Source: an uncultured Bacteroidales bacterium
GTDB taxonomy: Bacteria; Bacteroidota; Bacteroidia; Bacteroidales; Bacteroidaceae
NCBI GenBank assembly: GCA_902801485.1
Contig: CADCIP010000027.1
Location: 1-37,281 of the forward strand
Direction: 5' to 3'
Length of the DNA: 37,281 bases
In this document: piece by piece, positions 8,423-16,250 of the stretch
How the letters are laid out: each line of letters opens with the position of its first letter
How positions within the stretch are numbered: the stretch's first letter is position 1
The notes under the pieces: generated by a model
What the model was told of the DNA's origin: nothing
What the model saw: the letters and a program-made list of their open reading frames with translations, nothing else
The model's database searches: none
Position numbers and translations under genes: made by a program

Positions 8423-9877
8423 ATGGGAAATCCAAAAGCTTTTTTAGAGATACATCGCAAGGAGGCCGGTTATCGCCCCGTTAACGATCGTATTCATGAC
8501 TTTGGCGAGGTGGAACAGACGCTGAATACCAAAGACAGACAGGAACAGGCCTCACGTTGTATGGATTGTGGCGTGCCCTTCTGCCACTGGGCTTGTCCCT
8601 TGGGCAATAAAGACCCCGAATGGAACGATGCCCTGTATCATGGCGAATGGGAAACGGCATATAAGTTGCTCAAGAAGACCAATCCTTTCCCTGAGTTTAC
8701 GGGCCGTATCTGTCCCGCGCTCTGCGAGAAGGCTTGTGTCCTGTATCATACCACAGGCGAGGCCGTTACCAATCGCGAGAACGAATGCGCCATTGCCGAG
8801 CGTGCTTTCCTGGAGGGCTATGTGACCATAGAGAACCCCCAACGCAACGGCAAGAAGGTGGCAGTTATCGGTGCCGGACCTGCCGGACTGGCTGCTGCCA
8901 ACGAGCTGAACCTGATGGGTTACAGCGTAACGGTCTTCGAGAAGAACGAGGCTGCCGGCGGTCTCCTCCGCTACGGCATCCCCAACTTCAAACTCAACAA
9001 GGCCGTCATCGATCGCCGCATCCAAGTAATGGAGCAGGAAGGAGTCGAGTTTAAGTACAATACCAGCCTCACCCCTAACCCCTCCCCCGTAAGGGAGGGG
9101 AACACTTTGGGGGAGGGGAACTCAAATATATGCGATTCCTTATGTATTCAGGATAGAGATGGAAATGTTACTCCCCTCGCCCACGGGAGAGGGGACGGGG
9201 GTGAGGCTTTTGATGCCATCGTCCTCGCCACAGGCACTCCCACAGCACGCGACCTCAAGGCTCCTGGCCGTGAACTGAAAGGCGTGCATCTGGCCCTTGA
9301 GCTGCTCTCGCAGCAAAACCGTGTGCTGGCCGGCATGACTTTCTCCGACGAGGAGCGCATTACCGCCAAGGGCAAGGATGTCCTCGTTATCGGTGGCGGC
9401 GACACGGGCTCCGACTGCATCGGAACGGCTCATCGTCAGGGCTGCAAGAGCGTTACGCAGATAGAGATTATGCCTAAGCCTCCCGTTGGACACAACCCCA
9501 ACACCCCTTGGCCCAACTGGCCCGTCATCTTGAAGACTACCAGCAGCCACGAAGAGGGTTGTACCCGACGCTGGAACATCAACACCCTGGAGTTTCTGGG
9601 TAAGGACGGAAAGGTTACTGGCGTAAAGGTTCAGCCTATTGACTGGAAGCCCAATCCGGAGGGCGGCAGACCCCTTATGATTGAAGCCGGTGAGCCCGAG
9701 GTCATCAAGGCCGAGCTGGTATTGCTGGCAATGGGATTCCTGAAGCCAGAGCATCCCGAATACCCGGAAAATGTGTTTGTCTGCGGCGATGCCGCCAATG
9801 GCGCCTCCCTCGTTGTTCGTGCCATCGCCAGCGGCAAACAAACCGCCCAAAAGGTGGATGCTTTCCTGAAACGATAA
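8423..9877 (+). CDS. gltD: Glutamate synthase small subunit
   Basis: The FAD- and Fe-S-containing subunit that passes electrons from NAD(P)H to GltB. The N-terminal Fe-S region shows CMDCGVPFCHWACPLGN and CPALCEKAC. The FAD-binding GAGPAGLAAANELN lies near residue 150, a second dinucleotide fold GGGDTGSDC near 325, and the closing VFVCGDAANGASLVVRAI is the usual FAD contact. It has 484 residues, against about 450 usual; two in-frame elements at residues 215-233 and 250-262 account for the excess. They flank a short native-looking segment NICDSLCIQDRDGNV just before FDAIVLATG. It lies downstream of gltB, and a strong hairpin terminator follows. Confidence 0.95.
   Translation: MGNPKAFLEIHRKEAGYRPVNDRIHDFGEVEQTLNTKDRQEQASRCMDCGVPFCHWACPLGNKDPEWNDALYHGEWETAYKLLKKTNPFPEFTGRICPALCEKACVLYHTTGEAVTNRENECAIAERAFLEGYVTIENPQRNGKKVAVIGAGPAGLAAANELNLMGYSVTVFEKNEAAGGLLRYGIPNFKLNKAVIDRRIQVMEQEGVEFKYNTSLTPNPSPVREGNTLGEGNSNICDSLCIQDRDGNVTPLAHGRGDGGEAFDAIVLATGTPTARDLKAPGRELKGVHLALELLSQQNRVLAGMTFSDEERITAKGKDVLVIGGGDTGSDCIGTAHRQGCKSVTQIEIMPKPPVGHNPNTPWPNWPVILKTTSSHEEGCTRRWNINTLEFLGKDGKVTGVKVQPIDWKPNPEGGRPLMIEAGEPEVIKAELVLLAMGFLKPEHPEYPENVFVCGDAANGASLVVRAIASGKQTAQKVDAFLKR
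9065..9121 (+). repeat. In-frame palindromic element, forward 57-bp copy, in gltD
   Basis: Nineteen codons reading SLTPNPSPVREGNTLGEGN, with the 18-bp extension. It pairs with the reverse copy 48 bases downstream, forming a long inverted repeat inside the gene. Confidence 0.9.
9170..9208 (-). repeat. In-frame palindromic element, reverse 39-bp copy, in gltD
   Basis: Thirteen codons reading TPLAHGRGDGGEA on the gene strand, joined directly to the conserved FDAIVLATG block. Confidence 0.9.
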
Positions 9878-9891
9878 AATCCCCAACAACT

Positions 9892-9929
9892 AAACGCCCC
9901 GATGGGCTTCACGGCTTATCGGGGCGTTT
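9892..9929. terminator. Hairpin terminator between gltD and the S41 peptidase gene
   Basis: A perfect 12-bp stem, AAACGCCCCGAT (9892-9903) with ATCGGGGCGTTT (9918-9929), with a 14-base loop. It ends the gltD message; its short T tract is on the + side, so use by the convergent gene is less certain. Confidence 0.85.
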
Positions 9930-9960
9930 CTTGAGAAAATGTTACTTGTTAATCTTGTAT

Positions 9961-11970
9961 TTATCTTATGATGTCTAATGCCTTTTTCAGTATCACATCT
10001 TCTGTAGAGAAGAAAACTTCCTCCTGGGTCAAGGGCACTTCTATATCGGGCAACAAACCTCTGCCATAAGGGAAGCGCTCTGAGACATCAGTTGCTGTAA
10101 TGGCCTTAACAAGTGGCAGATGATATTCTATCCTGGTGTTGGGAAGGAACAGACGGGCAAACTTCAAGGCTGTCATGTAATGATAAGCCGTAGCAGTTTC
10201 ACGTCCGATACTTACGGCACGCTTTGCACGAACCAGATGAGCTGGGAAGTCGGTTGCGGCACTGACAGAGCCCTCGTTGATAAGAACATATAGCTTTCCT
10301 TTGTAGATAGCATCGTTCTTCTTAGGTTTTGCTGAGGTCTTTGTCTCAGAAAATGCATCTCTGTTATAGAATCCTTCTTTCCCCTCTATCTTCACGAAGT
10401 CTTCAAAGGGCTTCATTTCTTTGCTCCAGTTATAGCAATGGCTAAAGCTGCGGTATGTGCTGTTGCTGTTCACCATCTGGCAGTTGAATGTTACAGGCTT
10501 CTCAAACAGGAACATATCCAGGAGCCGTCCCTCGCAATTGGCATCTCCCCCATAGTTGTCACGTACATCTATAATAAGGTTAGGTACTTTGGCGTGAGCC
10601 TTTAGACTGTCTGCTATGTTGTCCATCTGTACTTCATTCAACTGAAAGTGGCCCAACGTCAACAGAGCCGTTTTGTCATTCAGCATCTTAAAGCTCCAAT
10701 CCTCTTTTCTGTTTTGGTTTTTGTGAACGTAGTAGGCGATGGGGCCAGTTGGTTGTGGTGTGTAGCGTTTGACCTGATCGCGCTTCAGGTAAGGCGCATC
10801 CACACTGGTGCCGTCGGTAAAGGTCAGGTGTGCTCCTGTACCTGTGAATGTGTCATCGTATTGTCCCCACCAGTTTGCCAGCAACTGTATAGCAACTGTT
10901 GATTCTACTTTTGCATCGAAGAGTTCTGTTTTCTGACGATGACGAGCCGCCTGCTCCTTGGCCGGGATGCCATTGACGGTAGCAACCTCCTTGCCGATAT
11001 GTTCCTCATAACCTGGCTGCACCTGACGCACAAACATACGGTCACCCAATGTGCAGAGCATGATAGCCGGGTACTGAACGTTGCTGCTGGGATTAGGGAA
11101 TGGGTTGGAAGATTGCCTCCATGCGTGGGAATCATGAAAGAAACGGGCCGTGAAGGCATCGCCCACTATGTCGTGAAGCGTAGTAAAGCTGACCGAATCG
11201 GCATCCAGTTTTGCCTTACAATTGCGTACGAACTCGGCTTCAAGTTCTGGCGTGATGATGTCACGATAAGAAGGAATACATTCGCGAAGGCTCTCCATAA
11301 AGAAATCGAAGTCCTCGTTGGCCTGCTCTCGGGTAAGCTTCTCCGGAGGCGTGAACGATTCGCCCTCCTTGAATGTAGTCTGCAATCCGAAGGGGGTCAT
11401 AGGGTCTATGGGTTTGCCGTCCTTGCTGACAGAAATGGAAATGTGCGGCTCGCCTACTTTCTCGAAAACGTAGCTGACCGTACCCAGTACCGTTCCTGCT
11501 TTTATGCTCTGTCCGGATTTGAATGCGGCATTGCCGCGAAGTCCGGAGAAGTGTATCTCCCTGCCATCCGCCAGTTTCAGGCCAATGTCGCCATTGATAT
11601 ACTTCTTAGGGTCACGGACATCAGGGTCTTCCTCCATTTTCTTACGCATAGCATCAAAGGTCCTGGCATCATCATAACCATAAGTCCGGCTTTGGTACAG
11701 GCCGGAACGATAGCCAAGCATCTGCCACGTGATTACTCCGTCAGCCGGAGCAATAACTTCCGTGCCTTCCTTGGCTCCGATGATAAGGTTGCAATAGTTG
11801 GCCTCATGGTCCAGCGGGTCTTGTGGACGAAGCAGAATGTTAGCACCAGCCTTTTGTCCCTCAATGGGCCAAAGCCAGACGTTTTCAGATTGTGCTCTGC
11901 CTTGGCAGATGGGGCACAGTAGTAGCAGGATGAGGGTGGCTGCTCTCATCCAAAAGGTGAGATGTTTCAT
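9961..11970 (-). CDS. Exported S41 peptidase with degenerate M23-like domain (cassette A)
   Basis: A 669-residue exported protein with a signal peptide (residues 1 to about 27, ending GRAQ). Residues about 32-200 resemble an M23/LytM fold (WLWPIEGQKAG...GTEVIAPADGVITW...SGQSIKAGTVLGTV...PHISISV). Most zinc ligands are missing: the first His/Asp region reads YCNLIIGAKEGT, and the usual HxH is reduced to H176-I-S. The C-terminal half is an S41 (tail-specific protease) domain with FFHDSHAW, LIIDVRDNYGGDAN and the serine motif NEGSVSAAT (S568/S570). It is the last gene of a sigma/membrane protein/peptidase cassette, 19 bp after its partner, and is paralogous to the product of 13336-15495. Inferred role: a cell-envelope protease that may act on the membrane partner. 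The substrate is unknown. Confidence 0.8.
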   Translation of the reverse strand: MKHLTFWMRAATLILLLLCPICQGRAQSENVWLWPIEGQKAGANILLRPQDPLDHEANYCNLIIGAKEGTEVIAPADGVITWQMLGYRSGLYQSRTYGYDDARTFDAMRKKMEEDPDVRDPKKYINGDIGLKLADGREIHFSGLRGNAAFKSGQSIKAGTVLGTVSYVFEKVGEPHISISVSKDGKPIDPMTPFGLQTTFKEGESFTPPEKLTREQANEDFDFFMESLRECIPSYRDIITPELEAEFVRNCKAKLDADSVSFTTLHDIVGDAFTARFFHDSHAWRQSSNPFPNPSSNVQYPAIMLCTLGDRMFVRQVQPGYEEHIGKEVATVNGIPAKEQAARHRQKTELFDAKVESTVAIQLLANWWGQYDDTFTGTGAHLTFTDGTSVDAPYLKRDQVKRYTPQPTGPIAYYVHKNQNRKEDWSFKMLNDKTALLTLGHFQLNEVQMDNIADSLKAHAKVPNLIIDVRDNYGGDANCEGRLLDMFLFEKPVTFNCQMVNSNSTYRSFSHCYNWSKEMKPFEDFVKIEGKEGFYNRDAFSETKTSAKPKKNDAIYKGKLYVLINEGSVSAATDFPAHLVRAKRAVSIGRETATAYHYMTALKFARLFLPNTRIEYHLPLVKAITATDVSERFPYGRGLLPDIEVPLTQEEVFFSTEDVILKKALDIIR

Positions 11971-11989
11971 AAATAAATTGAATTAAGTG

Positions 11990-12754
11990 TTACTTTTGCC
12001 GTGAAGTCTTGTTTAATCTAAAGTTAATAGGCATGTTAAAGTAGCTGCGAACAATCTTGCCTCGATCGTTCTTTGCAGGATTCCACTTTGGCATCTGCTT
12101 TATAACACGCTCAGCCTCGATAAATAACAAGTCTCTGTTCTGTCCAACCTTTAGATTGTCTTTGTTGTCAGGATAGGCGGCATTGTAGTCATCCACTTGC
12201 TTCTGCGTTAGTTTGATGCCAGGTCCACGCACCTTGCGAATATTAGTGATTCTGCCGTCTTTCTCCACAACAAAGTTTACTATGACTCTACCTTGAATTT
12301 CAAAGAATTCACAGGGGCGTGGATAGCTGATATGAGCTGCAATAAACTTATAACATTGCTCCCAACCATCAGGGTAAGAGGCGTCGACTGTTACAATGTT
12401 ATAAATAGAGTCTGACTCTGCTGTAGTTTCCTGCTTTGGCATAACTTTTTGATACGCCGCAAAGGAAACGCCAGTAATGAGCAGCACGATGATGAATGAG
12501 GCGGCAATCTTCATCCAGCTGGAGCGTTGCTTCTGCATCTTGCGCCTTTGATTGAAACGTTTCCATGCTGCATCAACGTTAGTAAGATTGTTGGCATGTG
12601 TATGACGGCTACTGCGTTTGGCTTCCACCATCAGGCGATAAGCCTCGCGCGTCTCCTCATCATGGTTGATGATGTCGCGTATTTCCTGCTCGGTATATGT
12701 CTCAGGGTTATCGAGCATTTCCAGAAGCTGCTGGATAGTCTTTTCCTCTTTCAT
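11990..12754 (-). CDS. Single-pass anti-sigma-type protein with TonB C-terminal domain (cassette A)
   Basis: A 254-residue protein. The cytoplasmic part (1-80) contains MLDNPETYTEQEIRDIINHD and ETREAYRLMVEAKR, strongly shared with the paralog at 15549-16238; its position after an ECF sigma gene suggests sigma binding. One transmembrane helix lies at about 82-100 (IAASFIIVLLITGVSFAA). The periplasmic part (about 128-247) looks like a TonB C-terminal domain: GRVIVNFVVEKDGRITNIRK and, near the end, MPKWNPAKNDRGKIVRSYFN then MPINFRL. The start codon overlaps the 3' end of the sigma gene by 47 bp, implying translational coupling. No zinc-binding anti-sigma motif is visible. The anti-sigma role is inferred from position and topology; the TonB-like domain rests on motif recognition. 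Confidence 0.75.
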   Translation of the reverse strand: MKEEKTIQQLLEMLDNPETYTEQEIRDIINHDEETREAYRLMVEAKRSSRHTHANNLTNVDAAWKRFNQRRKMQKQRSSWMKIAASFIIVLLITGVSFAAYQKVMPKQETTAESDSIYNIVTVDASYPDGWEQCYKFIAAHISYPRPCEFFEIQGRVIVNFVVEKDGRITNIRKVRGPGIKLTQKQVDDYNAAYPDNKDNLKVGQNRDLLFIEAERVIKQMPKWNPAKNDRGKIVRSYFNMPINFRLNKTSRQK

Positions 12755-13232
12755 AATTCCCTTGTTTAAAGTGGTTCTTAATTCTCTGAATGCTTTGTGT
12801 GAGATACTTGTAGGTAGTGTTAGGATTCAGGTTAAGCCTACGGGCAATCTCTGCGATGGTCAGGTCTTCGTCGAAGCGGAGACGGAAGATGCTGTGATGC
12901 GGCTCCTCCAACTGCTCATCCACATAGGCTGCAATATCCTCCAGTTGTTCCATATTAACGGTCTGCTGGTCAGTTTCAGTCTCCACTGGCAACAGGTTCT
13001 TTACCCTCTGTTGCAGTTGCATCTGTCGGATTCTGTTCAGACAGGCATTTCTGACGGCAGTCAGCAGATAACTGTCGTTTTGGGGAAGAATATCGCTGTC
13101 AGCCAGTTTTAGGAAGATGTCCTGCACCACATCCTCTGCTTCGCCGCCGTCTCCCAGCAGTACGCTGGCCAGATGAATCATCTTGCTGTAGTTCTGGCGG
13201 AAAAGTTCCTCAAGTTTTCTTTGTTCAAGCAT
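12708..13232 (-). CDS. ECF-type RNA polymerase sigma factor (cassette A)
   Basis: A sigma-70 family ECF factor of about 174 residues from the chosen ATG. Region 2 is visible as YSKMIHLASVLLGDGGEAEDVVQDIFLKL plus the DNA-contacting SYLLTAVRNACLNRIRQ. Region 4 is HSIFRLRFDEDLTIAEIARRLNLNPNTTYKYL. The ATG at 13232 (MLEQRKLEELFRQ) is preferred because it aligns without gaps with the start of the paralog at 16739 and follows an A-rich leader. In-frame alternatives are ATG 13256 and GTG 13271. It overlaps the following membrane-protein gene by 47 bp. A conserved block at 13284-13317, shared with the other cassette, lies upstream and suggests autoregulation. Confidence 0.88.
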   Translation of the reverse strand: MLEQRKLEELFRQNYSKMIHLASVLLGDGGEAEDVVQDIFLKLADSDILPQNDSYLLTAVRNACLNRIRQMQLQQRVKNLLPVETETDQQTVNMEQLEDIAAYVDEQLEEPHHSIFRLRFDEDLTIAEIARRLNLNPNTTYKYLTQSIQRIKNHFKQGNYERGKDYPAASGNAR

Positions 13233-13283
13233 ATCTTTTTTTTTGTTCTTGTGCATCCCGTTCAGGGACACTTCTACCTATAA

Positions 13284-13317
13284 GACACTTCTGGCCTATT
13301 GTTTTTTTACGATAGAT
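13284..13317 (-). promoter_or_regulatory. Candidate autoregulated promoter of sigma cassette A
   Basis: Read on the minus strand: ATCTATCGTA (13308-13317), an A-tract ending in ACA, then 20 bases after the first block TGTC (13284-13287) running into TTATA. The same two blocks in the same order occur upstream of the sigma gene of cassette B. It does not match the housekeeping TTTG/TAnnTTTG form. Confidence 0.5.
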
Positions 13318-13335
13318 TCCATTTTTTTTAAACCC

Positions 13336-15495
13336 TCACCTTTTCCTTGTATAATAATAAAGTAACAAGATAAGCAAGAGGCAGATGAAAGCAATTGCCA
13401 TTAGGAGCGATGGATGGAATCTCCACCATTTAGCCCTGACAGCTGTGGTGGGGATTTCTATATATGTGCCGTCAGCAATGAGTTGGAGGGTGCGGTCCAG
13501 AATGTAATCACCATCGTAGTGGAACTCCTCCTCGCTGAGAGGGATGTTACAGTCGGGTATCACACCACGTCGGGCAGGCAGGCGGTCGTTAGTGGTCTCA
13601 TCAAAGACTATGCGAACCATGGGAATCGAAGCTGTGAACTGACTGTTGGCAAGCTGGATGTTGGCAAACTTGATGGCAGTCTCGCAGTGGTATGCGCTCT
13701 TGGTTTCCCTGCCCACAATATAACCACGATAATTGCGTTTGATGGTTCCTGCCAGGAAAGCGGAAGCTGAAGCGGAGTGACTGTCTATTAGAACGTAAAG
13801 GCGACCGTTATAGCCAAGGGAATCGACAGATGGGCTATCGTTATCTTCTTCGTTAGGCATCTGGTAAAGTCCCTTCCGTCCTTCAACGGGTTTGTAATCG
13901 CTAAAGATTGTATCGCCAGCAATCCAGTTTAAGGTGGGACTGCTGAAAGTGGCAGCATTGACTTTCAGGTAACCTTTATGCGGACAGTCGGGTGTTCGTC
14001 CCATCAGGGCGCGAGTGATACGTGCCATTACATCACCATGCCCGCCATAATTGTTGCGTACGTCGAAAATAAGGTTGGGCACCTTATTGCGTTCTGCAGC
14101 ATGGATGGCTTTTACAATGCTGTCGCAATCCACCTGACTGAGTTCGAAGGTGCTAAGGCCAATGTAAAGGACGCTGTCGTTCAACTGCCGGATGCCAATG
14201 GGACTGTCCTTATAGCGGTTGATATCGTTGCGACGAAACCACTTCTTTCTGTCAGCATCGCTGCCCCGGAAATAATCTGTCAAGGGAAGTTCTACCCGTT
14301 CGCCGTCCTCAAATTCATAAACAGTGGCCTTTTTCGCATTCTGGTCTCCCTTCTTGAAGGAATAGACGATTTTTCCCCCGTAAAAGAGAACCTCATCTGC
14401 CACAGAAGTCACGCCGGCATCGTAGAGCGCCAAGCCACGTCGGGCTTTATTCCGTAGTTCGCTGACAGGCTTCCCGTCTATGCGTGCTACGCGTCTGCCC
14501 ACATAATTAGAATGGATTCCATCAGCGGCAAGCAATACCACACAGGCATAATTAGACGAGTCGCCTTCTGCTACATGCCCAACCAAGAGGGGCGAATAAT
14601 AATACTCCAGCCCTTGCTTCTTGTCCTCAGGCTTATCGGGCACGGGGCAGCGAATATCGAGGTGCGAATCGTGGATGACTTGGTTATAATCACATATGAT
14701 GTTGGCAAAATCCTTAAGCGCAATGCCTTCTGCAGGAATGCGCTTCAGTTGCTTACTGACAAAACTGTCGTATTCCTGTTCGGTCATGAAATCTTCAAGA
14801 GAAGGATAAATCTCCTTTATGCTATTGGTCAACTGTTTGTAGTCGGCCACCGCCTCGTCGTGTGTCAGATGGAATTTGGTGGGCTGTGGCTCACACCTGC
14901 GAAAGGTAGAACGCAGACCGAAGGGTGTCATGGGGTCACCCCCATCCGGATCGTTTGAAATGCTCAGACGGATACTTGGCTTCTGGATAACATGGTAGCT
15001 ATAGCCCATGGTGCCAAGCACATCGCCACGCTTCAGGCATGTGCCTGTGGGGATAGCTTTGTCGTGTCGCAAGCCTCCAATCCATAGTTTTTTGTTTCCT
15101 ATCTTAAGTCCAATCATAATAGAAAGACAGCGAATGTCCCATCCTTTGTTACGGAATTCTGCTTGATATTCTGCAATCACCTTGTCGTATGGCTTATCGT
15201 GAAAGCCAAAAGTCGATGCTGTATATAGTGAAAAACTGTAATCGTAACTATAGAATTCCACCACAGCATCATCTGGACAGATAATCTCCGTCCCTTCGGG
15301 AGCGGTAATAAAGAGGTTTCCAAAGTTCAGTTCATCCCCAATCTTGTCTTGCGGACGATAGAGGATGCCTTGCCCCGCCTTCTGCCCCTTGACGGGCCAG
15401 AGCCAGTTACTTTTATACTGTGCTTTACCAACGAACGGGCATAATAGTAGCAATATGAAGGTGGCGACCTTCATCGGAAGAGAAGGATGTTTCAT
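13336..15495 (-). CDS. S41 peptidase with degenerate M23-like domain and C-terminal membrane anchor (cassette B)
   Basis: A 719-residue paralog of the product of 9961-11970, with the same opening (LLLLCP...QYKSNWLWPVKGQKAGQGILYRPQDK). After the signal peptide (1 to about 25) comes an M23-like region (about 30-200) in which every expected zinc ligand is gone: LNFGNLFITAPEGT at the first site, and KPSIRLSI where active enzymes have HxH. The S41 domain contains IHDSHLDIR, LIFDVRNNYGGHGDV and the serine motif SHSASASAF (S574/S576/S578). Unlike its sibling it ends in a transmembrane helix (about 690-715) and a basic TRKR tail, so it is anchored at its C-terminus. It is preceded by its own sigma and membrane-protein genes. 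Function inferred: membrane-tethered envelope protease, perhaps part of a signalling cascade. Confidence 0.8.
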   Translation of the reverse strand: MKHPSLPMKVATFILLLLCPFVGKAQYKSNWLWPVKGQKAGQGILYRPQDKIGDELNFGNLFITAPEGTEIICPDDAVVEFYSYDYSFSLYTASTFGFHDKPYDKVIAEYQAEFRNKGWDIRCLSIMIGLKIGNKKLWIGGLRHDKAIPTGTCLKRGDVLGTMGYSYHVIQKPSIRLSISNDPDGGDPMTPFGLRSTFRRCEPQPTKFHLTHDEAVADYKQLTNSIKEIYPSLEDFMTEQEYDSFVSKQLKRIPAEGIALKDFANIICDYNQVIHDSHLDIRCPVPDKPEDKKQGLEYYYSPLLVGHVAEGDSSNYACVVLLAADGIHSNYVGRRVARIDGKPVSELRNKARRGLALYDAGVTSVADEVLFYGGKIVYSFKKGDQNAKKATVYEFEDGERVELPLTDYFRGSDADRKKWFRRNDINRYKDSPIGIRQLNDSVLYIGLSTFELSQVDCDSIVKAIHAAERNKVPNLIFDVRNNYGGHGDVMARITRALMGRTPDCPHKGYLKVNAATFSSPTLNWIAGDTIFSDYKPVEGRKGLYQMPNEEDNDSPSVDSLGYNGRLYVLIDSHSASASAFLAGTIKRNYRGYIVGRETKSAYHCETAIKFANIQLANSQFTASIPMVRIVFDETTNDRLPARRGVIPDCNIPLSEEEFHYDGDYILDRTLQLIADGTYIEIPTTAVRAKWWRFHPSLLMAIAFICLLLILLLYYYTRKR

Positions 15496-15548
15496 AAGTT
15501 TATGGTGTTAATTAATAAAGGTAATTTCCTGTGATTTCACTTGTATTC

Positions 15549-16238
15549 TTATTCTCCGTAGGAATCGTCAGCGTGTGGAATCTCTACAGGTGTGGTTATA
15601 AGGTTGACGATTCGCCCTGCAGTAAAGCGGATTTCCATCTTGTTTACTGATGAGGCAGGGAGGTCAGGAAGGTTGTCAATATCAATTTTCTCCCCGTTCA
15701 GTTTTATGGTGGCTTTATACTCGCCATAGAGCGGTAAGGCGGGCGAGTGCTCTATGGGGTCAGCCTCGATATAGCTTCCAAAATCGCCCTCCACCCAGGT
15801 TCCCTTTAGCCAGGTTATAATAATACGTTCTCCGTCATCGGAAAGCTCCAGCATTTTCTCTTCAGCAAACTCTTGGGTCTTCATTTCATGCCTTGATGCT
15901 TTGGCGCGATGAGTAGCGTAAGACAGACCTGCGGCAAAGGAAAGTCCTGTGAGGAAAATGGCACCGAGGAAAAAAGCGGCAACGCGTATCCAAAAGTGTT
16001 GTGTGGTTTTGCTTTTAGTATAGTTTTTCTGCTCAAACTGTTGCCACGAAGTATCTGTGTCTTTCCCTCCGTGCGTCTGTCTGTGGCGATAGCCTTGTTT
16101 TGCTGCCACCATCAGATGGTATGTCTTGCGAGTCTCGTCGTTGCTATTGATGATGTCCTGGATTTCTTGCTCGGTATATATGCTGGGGTTGTCGAGCATT
16201 TTCAATAGTTTACTGATATTGTCAAGTGTTGTGTTCAT
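15549..16238 (-). CDS. Single-pass anti-sigma-type protein with plug-like periplasmic domain (cassette B)
   Basis: A 229-residue protein. The cytoplasmic part repeats the motifs of its cassette A paralog (MLDNPSIYTEQEIQDIINSND, ETRKTYHLMVAAKQ), followed by a transmembrane helix at about 83-107 (VAAFFLGAIFLTGLSFAAGL). The periplasmic part is different. After an acidic stretch it ends in ATIKLNGEKIDIDNL, SSVNKMEIRFTAGRIVNLIT and TPVEIP. This follows the NGxxI...SIxxIEV...GIVxITT pattern of plug-like segments found in TonB-dependent receptors and in some TonB-linked proteins. It lies 12 bp after the sigma gene and 53 bp before the peptidase gene. The anti-sigma role is inferred from position; the plug-like match is weak, on a short motif. 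Confidence 0.65.
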   Translation of the reverse strand: MNTTLDNISKLLKMLDNPSIYTEQEIQDIINSNDETRKTYHLMVAAKQGYRHRQTHGGKDTDTSWQQFEQKNYTKSKTTQHFWIRVAAFFLGAIFLTGLSFAAGLSYATHRAKASRHEMKTQEFAEEKMLELSDDGERIIITWLKGTWVEGDFGSYIEADPIEHSPALPLYGEYKATIKLNGEKIDIDNLPDLPASSVNKMEIRFTAGRIVNLITTPVEIPHADDSYGE

Positions 16239-16250
16239 AACTTCGGTATT

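Noticed and set aside
3965-9208. Possible sequencing errors or frameshifts causing the odd SLTPNPSPVGEGN peptides
   Set aside because: Each complete insert is a multiple of three, the frame before and after matches the enzyme family, and the same element recurs in several genes, so error is unlikely.
10939-11922. Long open frame (327 codons) on the + strand
   Set aside because: It is antisense to the S41 peptidase gene, which has a signal peptide and clear domain motifs; the + frame has no recognisable features or ribosome-binding site.
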